From Scleromitrula shiraiana (Eukaryota; Ascomycota; Leotiomycetes; Helotiales; Sclerotiniaceae), in NCBI GenBank assembly GCA_028455995.1, contig JABELC010000016.1:1-64000 (forward strand): 64,000 nt of DNA. The letters run 5' to 3'. A program made the translations under genes and the position numbers. Position 1 is the first letter of the stretch, and each line of letters begins with the position of its first letter. Below the pieces are notes generated by a model. It did no database searches, was not told where the DNA came from, and saw only the letters and a list, made by a program, of their open reading frames with translations. Positions 10,466 to 19,951 of this stretch are shown in pieces.

Positions 10466-13222
10466 CTACTCAATCTCCTCAATACGTGGTTTCATTCCTC
10501 GTTGGATACCCCTCCCCGGTGTGATACTCAATCCAGCTAAATCAGAAATTTCTTTCAAATCTGTCACCCCACCTTGAGACGATGGAATCAATGCTTTCAA
10601 CTGCCATGCTTCCATCGCCTCGGTTACATCCAGAGCATGTTGCCTCACCAATCCATCAGTGTCTGTCCCCTCAATGTATTTGAGGATCCTTTGCACATCT
10701 TCCAAACTCTGACCTACGAAGCCAAATCCTAGATTTCTCCCTTCAGATCTAGCCGTATCCAGCGACCGTACAAAACTTAGTATGAGAAGTATGGCAGAAC
10801 GACGAAGGATACCGTTTTCTACTTCCGTCTCCAGTGTAAGAATATGAATACTAAGATCGACTGCCATCGAAATGAGTTGTGATACAATACCCACAATATT
10901 GCACTCAATTGCAGATCCTAGTATTGACAACGCAGATGCACGAATTCGAGTATCTTCGGAACCTCGTTTGCTTTCCCACCCAGAAGTAATTTGTGAAAGT
11001 AATTCATACTCGGGATGAGCAGCATCAGCCTCAAGAACCTCATCCAGCTGAGGTACTGGACCATCCCATGCTTCTTCCGCTTCCTTGTTCTTTTGTTCTT
11101 TGATTTTCTGTTGCTTAATCTGCTCCTTTTCAGCTTTAGGTCTATATCCTCGACGGCCTGCAATTGAGAGTAGGCCTTCACTAACAGACTTGGCGGTAGT
11201 GCCTGTGAAGCTCATTGGTGATGATTGAATAACTTGTAGTAAAGCTTCACCTAGTCGTAGTCGTGCATCTAGATCATAATCTTCGTTCCCATCGACATAC
11301 CGCTCAATTAAATCATTGAGTACTGCCTTGGGATGATATTTCGCAAGATCAATAAAACAACGTATCGCACGCAAATATACATACTCTTCAGGGTCTTGAA
11401 GTAGCGATGAGAACAGAATAAGAATGGCCGGAATGTCAAGTACAGAACTTCGTGAAGCAATCAGATTTTGTACAAGATCAATTCCTTGTACTCTGACAGG
11501 GGGCGGTGATTCTGTTGAAGTGAGATATGACATCGCGAGGTTGTAAGTTTTTGAGTCTTCCAATGCCCTACTAGGGACATTTCCTGATATGGATCCTTGG
11601 GATTCATTCATTGAATGACGAAATTGTAAAACCAGTGATAAATTTCGGGCCGTTTGTGACAAGTCTATGTCCGCTTTCCGAATGACGGGACTCAGGGACA
11701 ATTCGATTTGTCGAAGTAGAGATTCTATGGTGTTGTTTGTTTTGAAGTTTGGTGAGGTTAAAATGATATTCAGTAAACTCAATGCTATGGAAATAATTCC
11801 TTCTTTGTCTTCGAAGTCATCTCCATCTAACGTTGCATTGGATAATACTCCATTTACCAAATCTAGAACTTGTTTCGAATCTTTTACAAGTTTTTCTGGC
11901 ATAAGGGTTATCATTCCTTGAAGAAGTTTTGCTTCGATCAATTGGCTTTGTGCGCTTGATTCATCAATCAACGTATCCCGAATAGTGATTGATGCAGAAG
12001 TGTGAGTTTTATTCTGGGAAAACCACCTCTTACACAATGACAAAAACAACTCTGAGATTTGATGATCACAGTCAGGGATTTCCCTCATAAGTTCAATAAA
12101 ATTCTGAACCGCGTTATTGATCCGCGGAATATCGATATCTTGAGTTGAGTTGTGATGAATCGGTTGTTTCTCAATTCGGATCCCATCTTGACCCGGGGAT
12201 AGCGCGTAAGTCCAGCTTACTTTATTAGGTTCTGATCTCCCTCGGAAGAAAATGTTGTTTAATATCTTGCGAAGAGGATGCTCTGGTGTGTTCGATGTTG
12301 TAGAAGATAGTAACTGAAGTAGTATTCTCAATAACTTTTGTGCGGAGGTATGAACCGCGCTATTGTCTTTCGAAATATCCCAGCTTGAGATTGACCAGAG
12401 TGGAAGGAGAATTGGAGTTAGAAGACGCTTTGAGAGTGATGGATGCGGATGTGATGTCAGCAGGGTAAGCAGTCGATGTAAAGCTCGTGCAAGATCATCT
12501 GCAGATACAAGGATATCTGGGATGCCTACTTGCACAATATCATCATTTCGTGATTTTCTTTTTGTGGTTCGAGGAGCAAGATTAGGATCTAGGGAACCCA
12601 AAATTGGTACCATAAAAGCTCTCCAACCAGGTGCATCTGGAGCACCATAAATCTTACGACCAAGAACGCCGAATCCGATGATATATGCAGCAGCTTTATC
12701 CATCTGTCTTTCACCTTTGCCATCCAGAAGATCAAGGAGTTGTGGAGCAATTCCACCGAACCATTCATCTGGAGACATACCTTGTGGCGGCGAGGACAAA
12801 AGTCTTGATGCGGAACTCAAAGCCTCGTGTGAAATATTCGATGCGCGACTGCCTACAGTTTCCTTGACATTTGCGTTACTTGGATGTATAGAAAAAACGA
12901 ATTCAATGGTATCTTGAACGCCGCGTGGTCTAAGTGGGAGACGCGCTAAGGCCTGGATTAAAGGCGCCCGTAACCATGGTTGTACACGATCAGGCTGTAC
13001 AAGTAGATTCAAAACGGGCATGAGAGTTAAGGTGGTGTTGCTGGTGATTGTTAGAATAACTGTGTAGGAGGTTTGGACTTTTAATATATACCTTGCAATT
13101 AATTCATCGAATTCTTTTCGATATTGCGACCCATCTGCAGCAGGGTCAAATGCTAGTTTTCCTACTTGAAGAAGTTTATCTACCAAAGGCGGTTGTGCGC
13201 TTTTATTTTTGGACCCCGACAT
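10466..13222 (-). CDS. Rtp1/Tango6-like protein (RNA polymerase II nuclear-import factor family)
   Basis: The family (yeast Rtp1, animal TANGO6) is made of helical HEAT-type repeats; yeast Rtp1 helps assemble and import RNA polymerase II. The reading frame is open for 918 codons. The N-terminal part has VDKLLQVGKLAFDP, the first third has VQPWLRAPLIQALARLPLRPRGVQDTIEFVF. The typical C-terminal blocks follow: DPEEYVYLRAIRCFIDLAKYHP with DLDARLRLGEALLQ, and about 120 residues later NGILRRSAILLILSFVRSLD. A 51-nt canonical intron (13041-13091: GTATAT ... CTAAC ... CACCAG) sits in frame; its removal joins ELIA-SNTTLTLMPVLN and gives 901 residues. A Lys/Glu-rich stretch precedes LDEVLEADAAHPEYELLSQI. 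It looks intact although it sits between transposon relics and broken genes. Confidence 0.8.
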   Translation of the reverse strand: MSGSKNKSAQPPLVDKLLQVGKLAFDPAADGSQYRKEFDELIARYILKVQTSYTVILTITSNTTLTLMPVLNLLVQPDRVQPWLRAPLIQALARLPLRPRGVQDTIEFVFSIHPSNANVKETVGSRASNISHEALSSASRLLSSPPQGMSPDEWFGGIAPQLLDLLDGKGERQMDKAAAYIIGFGVLGRKIYGAPDAPGWRAFMVPILGSLDPNLAPRTTKRKSRNDDIVQVGIPDILVSADDLARALHRLLTLLTSHPHPSLSKRLLTPILLPLWSISSWDISKDNSAVHTSAQKLLRILLQLLSSTTSNTPEHPLRKILNNIFFRGRSEPNKVSWTYALSPGQDGIRIEKQPIHHNSTQDIDIPRINNAVQNFIELMREIPDCDHQISELFLSLCKRWFSQNKTHTSASITIRDTLIDESSAQSQLIEAKLLQGMITLMPEKLVKDSKQVLDLVNGVLSNATLDGDDFEDKEGIISIALSLLNIILTSPNFKTNNTIESLLRQIELSLSPVIRKADIDLSQTARNLSLVLQFRHSMNESQGSISGNVPSRALEDSKTYNLAMSYLTSTESPPPVRVQGIDLVQNLIASRSSVLDIPAILILFSSLLQDPEEYVYLRAIRCFIDLAKYHPKAVLNDLIERYVDGNEDYDLDARLRLGEALLQVIQSSPMSFTGTTAKSVSEGLLSIAGRRGYRPKAEKEQIKQQKIKEQKNKEAEEAWDGPVPQLDEVLEADAAHPEYELLSQITSGWESKRGSEDTRIRASALSILGSAIECNIVGIVSQLISMAVDLSIHILTLETEVENGILRRSAILLILSFVRSLDTARSEGRNLGFGFVGQSLEDVQRILKYIEGTDTDGLVRQHALDVTEAMEAWQLKALIPSSQGGVTDLKEISDLAGLSITPGRGIQRGMKPRIEEIE

Positions 13223-13688
13223 GGCTAGAGCTTCGATGATATACTGTGTTACATCAAGTTGAATATATTTGAGAGAACACGCCGAGATCAGATTAATGCT
13301 GTATCTGTATCATCAAGAGATTTAGGATAATGGAACAGGTTGACAGAATCCAAAAAAAATGATAGAGAGCAAGGTCCGATTGATCTATAAACCGTTTCTT
13401 GTCGTATAGATTGATCCCAAAATGATTCTTCGCGCTCACGTGAGATTCTCAATCAAAAATTTCCTCCCTATTTTCTTTAATGCTTCCTATCTTCTGGTTT
13501 CGTACTTCAACGATTTAAAAAATCAAAAAACACTAACGAGTGGCATTGTGAATTTGATTTGATAGAACAATCGAAGATGCCTGGAAGATGAAGGTTGGTG
13601 GTGGTAAGCTTTGATGGATTGAAGATGGAGCTCGCGATATGCGACCTGGTTGACAAAGTTTTATGTATCACGTGATACTTTTACAAAG
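13223..13688. promoter_or_regulatory. Upstream region of the Rtp1/Tango6-like gene, with CACGTG palindrome
   Basis: The 466 bases between the start codon and the TIR element should hold the promoter and 5' UTR. A perfect 14-bp palindrome, GTATCACGTGATAC at 13665-13678, contains an E-box core (CACGTG) and partly resembles the transposon TIR (GTATCACGTATTC) 11 bases further on. It could be a bHLH-factor site or a relic of transposon insertion. No other element is clear. Confidence 0.35.
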
Positions 13689-14601
13689 CCCTACGATATC
13701 ACGTATTCAGGGAACGAACCTGAATAGAATTCAATGACTTCCCTAAATGAACTTTAAGAAATTGGTTATTTTAATATTTGAATATATTAAAATTTTAAAT
13801 ATTGATATATTAAATTTATAATTAATTAAAAATTAAATTTTATATAATATAAAATAATCAAATTTAAATTTAAAAATTAATTTTAAATAAACTTCAAATA
13901 AATTTTAACTAGATTTTATCAATTTGAAATTATATCTAAAATAATTTTATTATTAATTTTATATTATAAAGTTATATAACTTTTTAATAAATTTTTATTA
14001 ATTAAAGATTTATTTAATTTTTTATTAATTTAATTTAATTTATATAAATATAGTTTTAGATCATAAAGCTATATTATAATTTTAGACTTTATTTTTTATA
14101 AATCAACAATTTTATTATTTTAAAGAAGATTTTAAAAAAGATTTTAAAAAAGATTTTAAAAAAAATTTAAAAAAAATGATTTTCTATAAAAAATTATGGA
14201 ATTTGAAGATAAATTTATATTATTTTTTAATATATATTATTATTAATAATATTAATTTGAATATATTAATAATAAAAAAAATATGAAATTGATTTTTATA
14301 TATTAATTAAATTAAAAAATAATAAAATATATTAATTATTAATATATATTAATTTTATATATAAATATGATTTTAGATATAAATATAAATAAAAATATAT
14401 TAATTTTATATATAAACTTTATATTAATTTTATATTATATAATTATTTAAAATAAATTTGAATATCTAAATTAAATTTATATTAATATAAAATCATTTTT
14501 CAAAAATCAATTTATAATACAATTGAAATTTCAATTATAATGCGAAAATTTCCTTCCCTAAATGGTATTCAAGAAATCCCTGAATACGTGATACCGTAGG
14601 G
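13689..14601. mobile_element. 913-bp RIP-decayed TIR transposon, possible AAG target duplication
   Basis: The left end reads CCCTACGATATCACGTATTC then AGGGA; the reverse complement of the right end reads CCCTACGGTATCACGTATTC then AGGGA, giving near-perfect 25-bp TIRs. A subterminal motif, CCCTAAATG, recurs inverted near the other end (CATTTAGGG). AAG flanks both sides (13686-13688 and 14602-14604), a possible 3-bp target duplication. The interior is almost pure A+T with no reading frame. The left ~430 bases match the end of the first island (5930-6364) inverted. It is either a short non-autonomous element or an internally deleted copy; the superfamily cannot be assigned. Confidence 0.75.
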
Positions 14602-14855
14602 AAGGATGCCCAGGCGAGCCTGCATTGCACTGAATCTTAGCAAATGAGAACGGGTGAATCTGCTCGGGTTTTATTAATACCTCTATAGCTTGCTCAGTGT
14701 TTCGAAATGCTCCAAAGAATTGCATCGTCATAAAATTTCCCATTCTCGTTTCAATCTGTGATCTATTGGCACCGTAGCTGCAGCTATTCTCGGCCTTGGC
14801 CAATTCAAATGACTATGTCAAACCACTGATAAATCTCAAACCAAGCAATAAATGA

Positions 14856-16073
14856 TTAAGTGCCCGAATCATCCTGAAAGTCATGCGGATTCCAACGATT
14901 CTTTATATCCGCAAACCAAGAATCCCAATTGTCAAAAACTCTCCTGGCCTCTTTAAATGTATAACTGTCTTTGCTAATGTTAATGGACTTCTCTCGCTCC
15001 AAAATTTGCAACGCTAGCCCAGAGGAAGAATGCCAAGCAATATGAAAATGCATTAACCATGGACCCGGATTGTCCGCTTTGAAAGCCAAAATCAGGAAGC
15101 CGTTTGCAGGGAGAAGTGCAGCATCTCGACGTGGTGGATTTTTTCGGGTAATGTTTACGAGAGAATTCCAGTGGGGTTTGTTGGATTGTTGAAGAATGGA
15201 AAAGTCATGCCCATGAAGATGGATCTAGTTGAATGTTAGCATTGGAATTTCTTTAGACGTAGAATGGCAAGCCTTACGGGATGCGCTGCAGGAACAAAAG
15301 TTTTACTTGGAGCTCCAAATGGAAATCCAGTGGCTGTGACAAGCAAATAAATCCAAGAATCGATTTTTATCGCTGGTCCGGACGCCCCTACCATACAGTA
15401 ATCTGCTGGCCAGGGCTTCCCTTGACCAAGATTGAGAATTGTTGGATTGGAAAAATCGAGCCACAATGGTGTAGAGGCCATATCCCAACGTGGGAAGTTG
15501 CCATGTCCTGGGTAGGCCTGGGTTTTAGGGTCTACTTCACCAAGCCCAACTTGAAATGTACTTGCTTGTTCTATAAAATGCGAGTGTCAGGTCAAGTGTT
15601 TAACGATGAATACAAGAAGTACTTACGTTCATTGGCATGTTCTCCAACATACCACGTGACAATAGGTACCAACTTATTATACGGTTCATCGGAGCAATCT
15701 ATAAGAAAATTTGCTCTAGTAGTGGTTGGATCAACCTGTTCGGATCCAGAGTATCGAAGAATGCCTGTTTTTTCGTCTGCTACTTTCGAGAAACCATTGC
15801 ATCCTTTTGCTACCACTGTACGGATCCAATAATTCCGCTAGAGATCTGGTGTGTCATTATTCTGGTTGGTATCTAATATAACGTGATATCTTTGCCATAC
15901 AGAATGATTCGTTAATTATTTATGCTCTATGTATGAATGTTCATCTAGACAGTGAGAACTTACCAATACCATTTAATACCGAGTCTGTGATATAAGGTTT
16001 AATTGGAACAAAATCTGCACCAATGACAGTAAGATTGTGGTTATCCACGGCATATATGAAGGTATTGTCAACT
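14856..16073 (-). pseudogene. Laccase (multicopper oxidase) pseudogene, 5' part missing
   Basis: Laccases are secreted copper oxidases acting on phenols. Minus-strand blocks in order: AVDNHNLTVIGADFVPIKPYITD (near 16070-15990), RYHVILDTNQ with NYWIRT (15900-15825), GCNGFSKV to EHANE, a GTAAGT...TTATAG intron, TFQVGLGEVDPKTQAYPGHG to LGQGKPWP, a canonical intron (15225-15277), HPIHLHGHDFSILQQ, and the C-terminal exon with WLMHFHIAWHSSSGLALQI ending FQDDSGT. Breaks: TAG before RNYWIRT where Gln fits; a missing acceptor before RYHV; the cysteine of the HCHIAWH motif, the type-1 copper ligand, replaced by Phe (codon 15045-15047); and the N-terminal cupredoxin domains not recognisable upstream of 16075. 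The 3' end is complete. The gene begins 255 bases from the TIR element. Confidence 0.88.
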
Positions 16074-16877
16074 GGCGCGCATCAGTATCTACATACTGCA
16101 CAATATTAAACTGAAAGAGCCAAGGTAATTACCCGAAGTATTAATGTTCGAGCTGAGTGAGACGACAATACGCCACATATGTTCAGAAGGAATTTGGAAA
16201 AATACCTAATCAAAAACACATTATCATACCAAAAGATATGAGAAAGTTTTCTTCCCGAGTTGATGTATTTCCGCTCGTAGCTGGGCAATGTAATGAACGT
16301 TAAAATATGAGTGAAAGAGAAGTTATACTTTGTATCAGGCGCGGGGCGTAGAAAGCTCCAAACTATCGAATTACCCCGCCCCAATTAATTGCGCAACTCA
16401 TAATGCGCGCTCTTGAGCACTGTGATGAGATTCGAGGTCGAAAGCCTCATATATATCTTCTACTATGCTTCCTTTATTACTTGATCGTCAGAATGCGCTT
16501 ACTGTAACTCAAATTGGTAGTTTGATTGGGGAGAAGATTAGAAGGTTAACATGATCATGGATCCCCATCATCTGATATAAATTGGAGCTGAATGCATGCT
16601 GGTTATATCTCCAATAGCGTCGAGAATTATGATTATTAAGTGTTAGTGCTGCTGTAGAAATCCTGAAAGGTGGAAATGTGGGACAGCAAAGGCTGGAGAC
16701 AGCCGCCCCAAGGCGTCCGAATGGCAGTGATGAACATTCTGCCAATCTCCAGCCCCCACGAACAAATTGTAGTAGATGATAACAAAGTTAGAAATGAAGA
16801 GGTTCAATGAGGAACAATATACAATCAAATAAATACTTTCATTAAGGGAAATAACTAGAAGGTTAAAATGTATTATC
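16074..16877. other. Degraded upstream part of laccase locus and spacer
   Basis: The expected first half of a laccase gene (HWHG, HSH motifs) should lie here on the minus strand, but no such motifs can be read. Open stretches at 16106-16384 and 16509-16745 encode nothing recognisable. Confidence 0.4.
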
Positions 16878-17984
16878 CTAGATACCAGTCGTGAAACTTT
16901 CTAACTTGCTCCGTTTAATCACTTTAACATCAACATTTCCATCTCCAAGATGTTTTTTCCCGCCAAATTCTTCCACCATACCATGATATAACAGCTTTAT
17001 TTCGCCCTCAGTTAGCTTCCTTGCCCCAATTGTTTCGACAACTTCAGTTTCAGGTCTCTGGTCCAATGAAGTTTGTCTTATCCTTACGTACCGCCGCAAA
17101 TTCACATCATCCATCACCACTATTAACTCCTGCAAACCCTTCAGCATGGGCTGTTCACCCAATCCATCCCCATCCATATCCTTCCCATCTGCATCCCAAC
17201 CATCAAAAAGTTGTTTATTGATTAAATAGTGACGTGCCCAGATTCCATCAAGCGCGACCTTTTTGATTTCTCCCAATCTCAAAGTTGACGCCGTCGCATC
17301 TTTCAGTCCATCAAGAATGCCATTTTTGTCCGCTTCGAAAGAAATCGTATCCCTATCATTCAAAAACTTGATCCCTTTCTTGAATGATATTCCTAATCTT
17401 TTTTCCATGGTCTCTCTGTCCATTTCCTTCACGATCTCACTCTCGCCATCAAGTTCTGATTCAACCTCTATCATTTTCACACTCTCATCATGTAAATCAC
17501 TAAAACACCAATTCCAAGCCCTCTCGACTACATCTCTACTCTCTCTACAAACACTCTCCAAAACCACCGGGTCACGTGGAATCTTCTCACTCCATCTTAC
17601 AACTCTTGAGCCCGTGGGTTTGGGATACGGTATATCCTCACAATCTATGTCCCAAAACAGATTTTCTTCCATTTTCGCTTGGATTTGAATTAGGCGTGGG
17701 GGCTGAGAGTCGAGAAATGCGAAATTCCAAATCATTTGACGAACTTCTAGGGGAAGGCGGGGAAAGTGGGGAAATGAAACATCTGGGGTATTGGTTGTAG
17801 ATAAAGAAGACGGGAGATTGATAGATGGTGAGAGAGATGTGAGTGCAGAAGTGATAGTCGACATGATATTAAAATTATTTGATGATGAGGCAAAGGAAAT
17901 ATGAATGTTGGTTGATGTGAGATACTTATAATATTCCTGCACAAGTGAAGAAGGTTGGGGGCGCGGGAAAATTGGGGCCAACAA
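16878..17984 (-). CDS. 2EXR-domain protein
   Basis: The frame encodes 368 residues without introns. Near residues 70-90 is FPHFPRLPLEVRQMIWNFAF, the signature start of the fungal 2EXR domain (an F-box-like fold), followed by RLIQIQ, VVRWSEKIPRDPVVLESVCRESRDVVERAW, the second half of the motif. A Lys/Glu-rich middle and a hydrophilic C-terminus follow. Function of the family is largely unknown. A downstream Met at 17864 (MSTITSALTSL, with A at -3) is a strong alternative start giving 328 residues, because residues 1-40 look like translated leader. It is likely cytosolic or nuclear; there is no signal peptide or membrane segment. Confidence 0.75.
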   Translation of the reverse strand: MLAPIFPRPQPSSLVQEYYKYLTSTNIHISFASSSNNFNIMSTITSALTSLSPSINLPSSLSTTNTPDVSFPHFPRLPLEVRQMIWNFAFLDSQPPRLIQIQAKMEENLFWDIDCEDIPYPKPTGSRVVRWSEKIPRDPVVLESVCRESRDVVERAWNWCFSDLHDESVKMIEVESELDGESEIVKEMDRETMEKRLGISFKKGIKFLNDRDTISFEADKNGILDGLKDATASTLRLGEIKKVALDGIWARHYLINKQLFDGWDADGKDMDGDGLGEQPMLKGLQELIVVMDDVNLRRYVRIRQTSLDQRPETEVVETIGARKLTEGEIKLLYHGMVEEFGGKKHLGDGNVDVKVIKRSKLESFTTGI

Positions 17985-18564
17985 ATGATGCTATTAGAAG
18001 ATGACTGAAAATCAATAAACCATACCTGAGAGGTAGTTTAACCTACTTATGTACTGACTGATACGTGATGTTGTATCCTAGGTAAGTTGGATGGCAGTGA
18101 ACTTAGTTTTGCATGGGTCAGGGTTAAGGGTAGTAAAGTCTGTATGTTGAAGCGACAGGCGTCATTACATAAAGATAAATTTGGGTAATTTGGGCGCTTA
18201 TGTGTTAACTTTTTATTAAACTGCGTAGCTTTACTTTTTTTTGACCTTCTTATAGGTGGTGACCCCAAGGTCCATAGAGATTACTGGGCGGCTGCCGAAC
18301 ATATTGTAAAATACTGAACCTTTACCCACGCCATGCGCGGGAACCACCTTTTACAAACAATTGCCTCCCCAAGAACCGAAGTTTTCAGTAAAATCAAAAA
18401 TGGATATTGAGTGAAACGCCCACCATGTTATCACAGTACGTCTATTCCTTTCGTTCCAATTATATGCCGCCCAGTAATATTACACATGTATCATACAAGG
18501 TAGTCGTGGCCCTTGTCCTTGCCCTCTCTCGTTCTCATGCATGCTGCAAGACATGCCTGTTGTG
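17985..18564. other. Intergenic spacer between 2EXR and App1-type genes
   Basis: This 580-base stretch holds the promoter of the 2EXR gene and the 3' UTR of the App1-type gene. Open frames on both strands here are short and without recognisable content. Confidence 0.4.
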
Positions 18565-19951
18565 CTACCCCTCTCTGACCAACTTCTCAACCATATTATA
18601 ACATTCTTTCGGATCATCGAAAACCTTCCACACATTCTTTGGGACGCCCTCGAATGCTTTCCCAAACCTTTCGGGTTCATTCTTTTCTCCAATTCCTATT
18701 GAGGCAATATCTGTCACTTTTCGAATGAGAATTAACTTGATCCAATTAGGATGTTTATGGTACCTAATTTTCAAAGTAGATTTAGTATTCGGATGCGTGG
18801 AAAGAAATTGAAGAAATGCGAAATAAGATATTCTGGACTTCAAAGCAGTTTATCGACGGAAAGGTGGGAGAAATATATACTCACATTTCACCATAAGCTT
18901 CCGGATCAGATTGTGTGGAATCTCCAACGCAAATCATCTTCCTCTTCGGTAACCACTTATTAATCTTAACCATTCTATCAACCTTGTACTCCTGCGTACC
19001 AACTGTCAAAGTCTCCAACAATCCAGAAAGGTTCATCCAATTTGCATCCCTCAAAATCATTGTGCCTTGTGGAAAGTATTTTTGTCGAAACTCGCTCAGA
19101 AAAGAGTACAGTGTGTAAGGCGATGCTGAAAGATAGAAGAATGGAGCGGAAGGTGTAATGAGTTTTTGGATGTGCGCATAAAATTCTGGCATGCCAGTGA
19201 TAGGCTCCGGGGTAGAGAGGAATGTGGAGCGGAGAATTCCCAACGGCGAACTAGTTTGTGTTATTTTTATCGAGTCGTCAATATCTATGCCTGGTTAGTT
19301 CCTCTTCCGGGCTGGTGTCTATCGCAGCGTATCGTTTAACATACCAGAAATTATCCCCCATCCCTCAGGCTCTGCGTATACTGTTTTACATTGCAGTAGA
19401 CCCTCTGCTCCTTTAGGTACTTTTGCTATGCTTGTAGCAATGCCACCGTTCTTTGGGTCGGGTAGTCCTTGCCTGATGTCGCTACTTATTCCGTTCCTCC
19501 CACCAGGACCCAATCTTAAAGTCTCTCTTCCATCAAAATCTATATTAACAACTCTGCCAGGTCTTACTTCTCTAACAAACGGTCTCAATCTTTCCTCTAT
19601 GATTTCATCATCGCCTTCATTTCCCCCAATTTTTCCTACCACATCTCCCACAACCTCACTAATGCTCTCACCCGAGTCCGTTTCCCACACTGCTGCAACA
19701 AACTCTGCTTCCCATTTACCAGTAAATTCGTTTCGATATGCGGTATTATCGAGAAGCCATACTGTATCAGAAGATGAGATTTGATGTGGAAAGGGATTGC
19801 GAGGACCGAGATACGAAAGTAGATTGTTGGCTAAGGAATTCCCTGATACACGACGATGAAGATTTGGTAGTGTGGATTCAGTTTCGGGAAAATGGTTACT
19901 TTGGCGGGTTTTCAATTGGAGTGAAGTTATACTAGTGCGGGGTATCGCCAT
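18565..19951 (-). CDS. App1-type phosphatidate phosphatase (DUF2183/App1 domain)
   Basis: App1 proteins are Mg-dependent phosphatidate phosphatases of the HAD fold. Three exons (19951-19345, 19284-18885, 18763-18565) give 401 residues; the introns are 60 and 121 nt with canonical ends. The catalytic motif DIDDSIK (family DxDxT/S) falls at about residue 204, formed across the first intron. Then come LRSTFLS, GMPEFYAHI, FFYLSASPYTLYSFL, GTMILRDANWMN, EYKVDRMVKINKWLPKRKMICVGDS with SDPEAYGEM (motif with K...GDSxxxDPE), and KLILIRKVTD. The N-terminal 200 residues contain an LPNLHRRVSGNSLANNLLSYLG stretch and WEAEFVAAVWETD. It is shorter than yeast App1 because it lacks the proline-rich tail. The terminus MAIPRTSITSLQLKTRQSN is basic, so mitochondrial targeting is possible but unproven. 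Confidence 0.85.

Noticed and set aside
14558..14803. 81-codon minus frame spanning the transposon edge
   Set aside because: It runs from the laccase 3' flank into the TIR; no domain and no reason to be translated.
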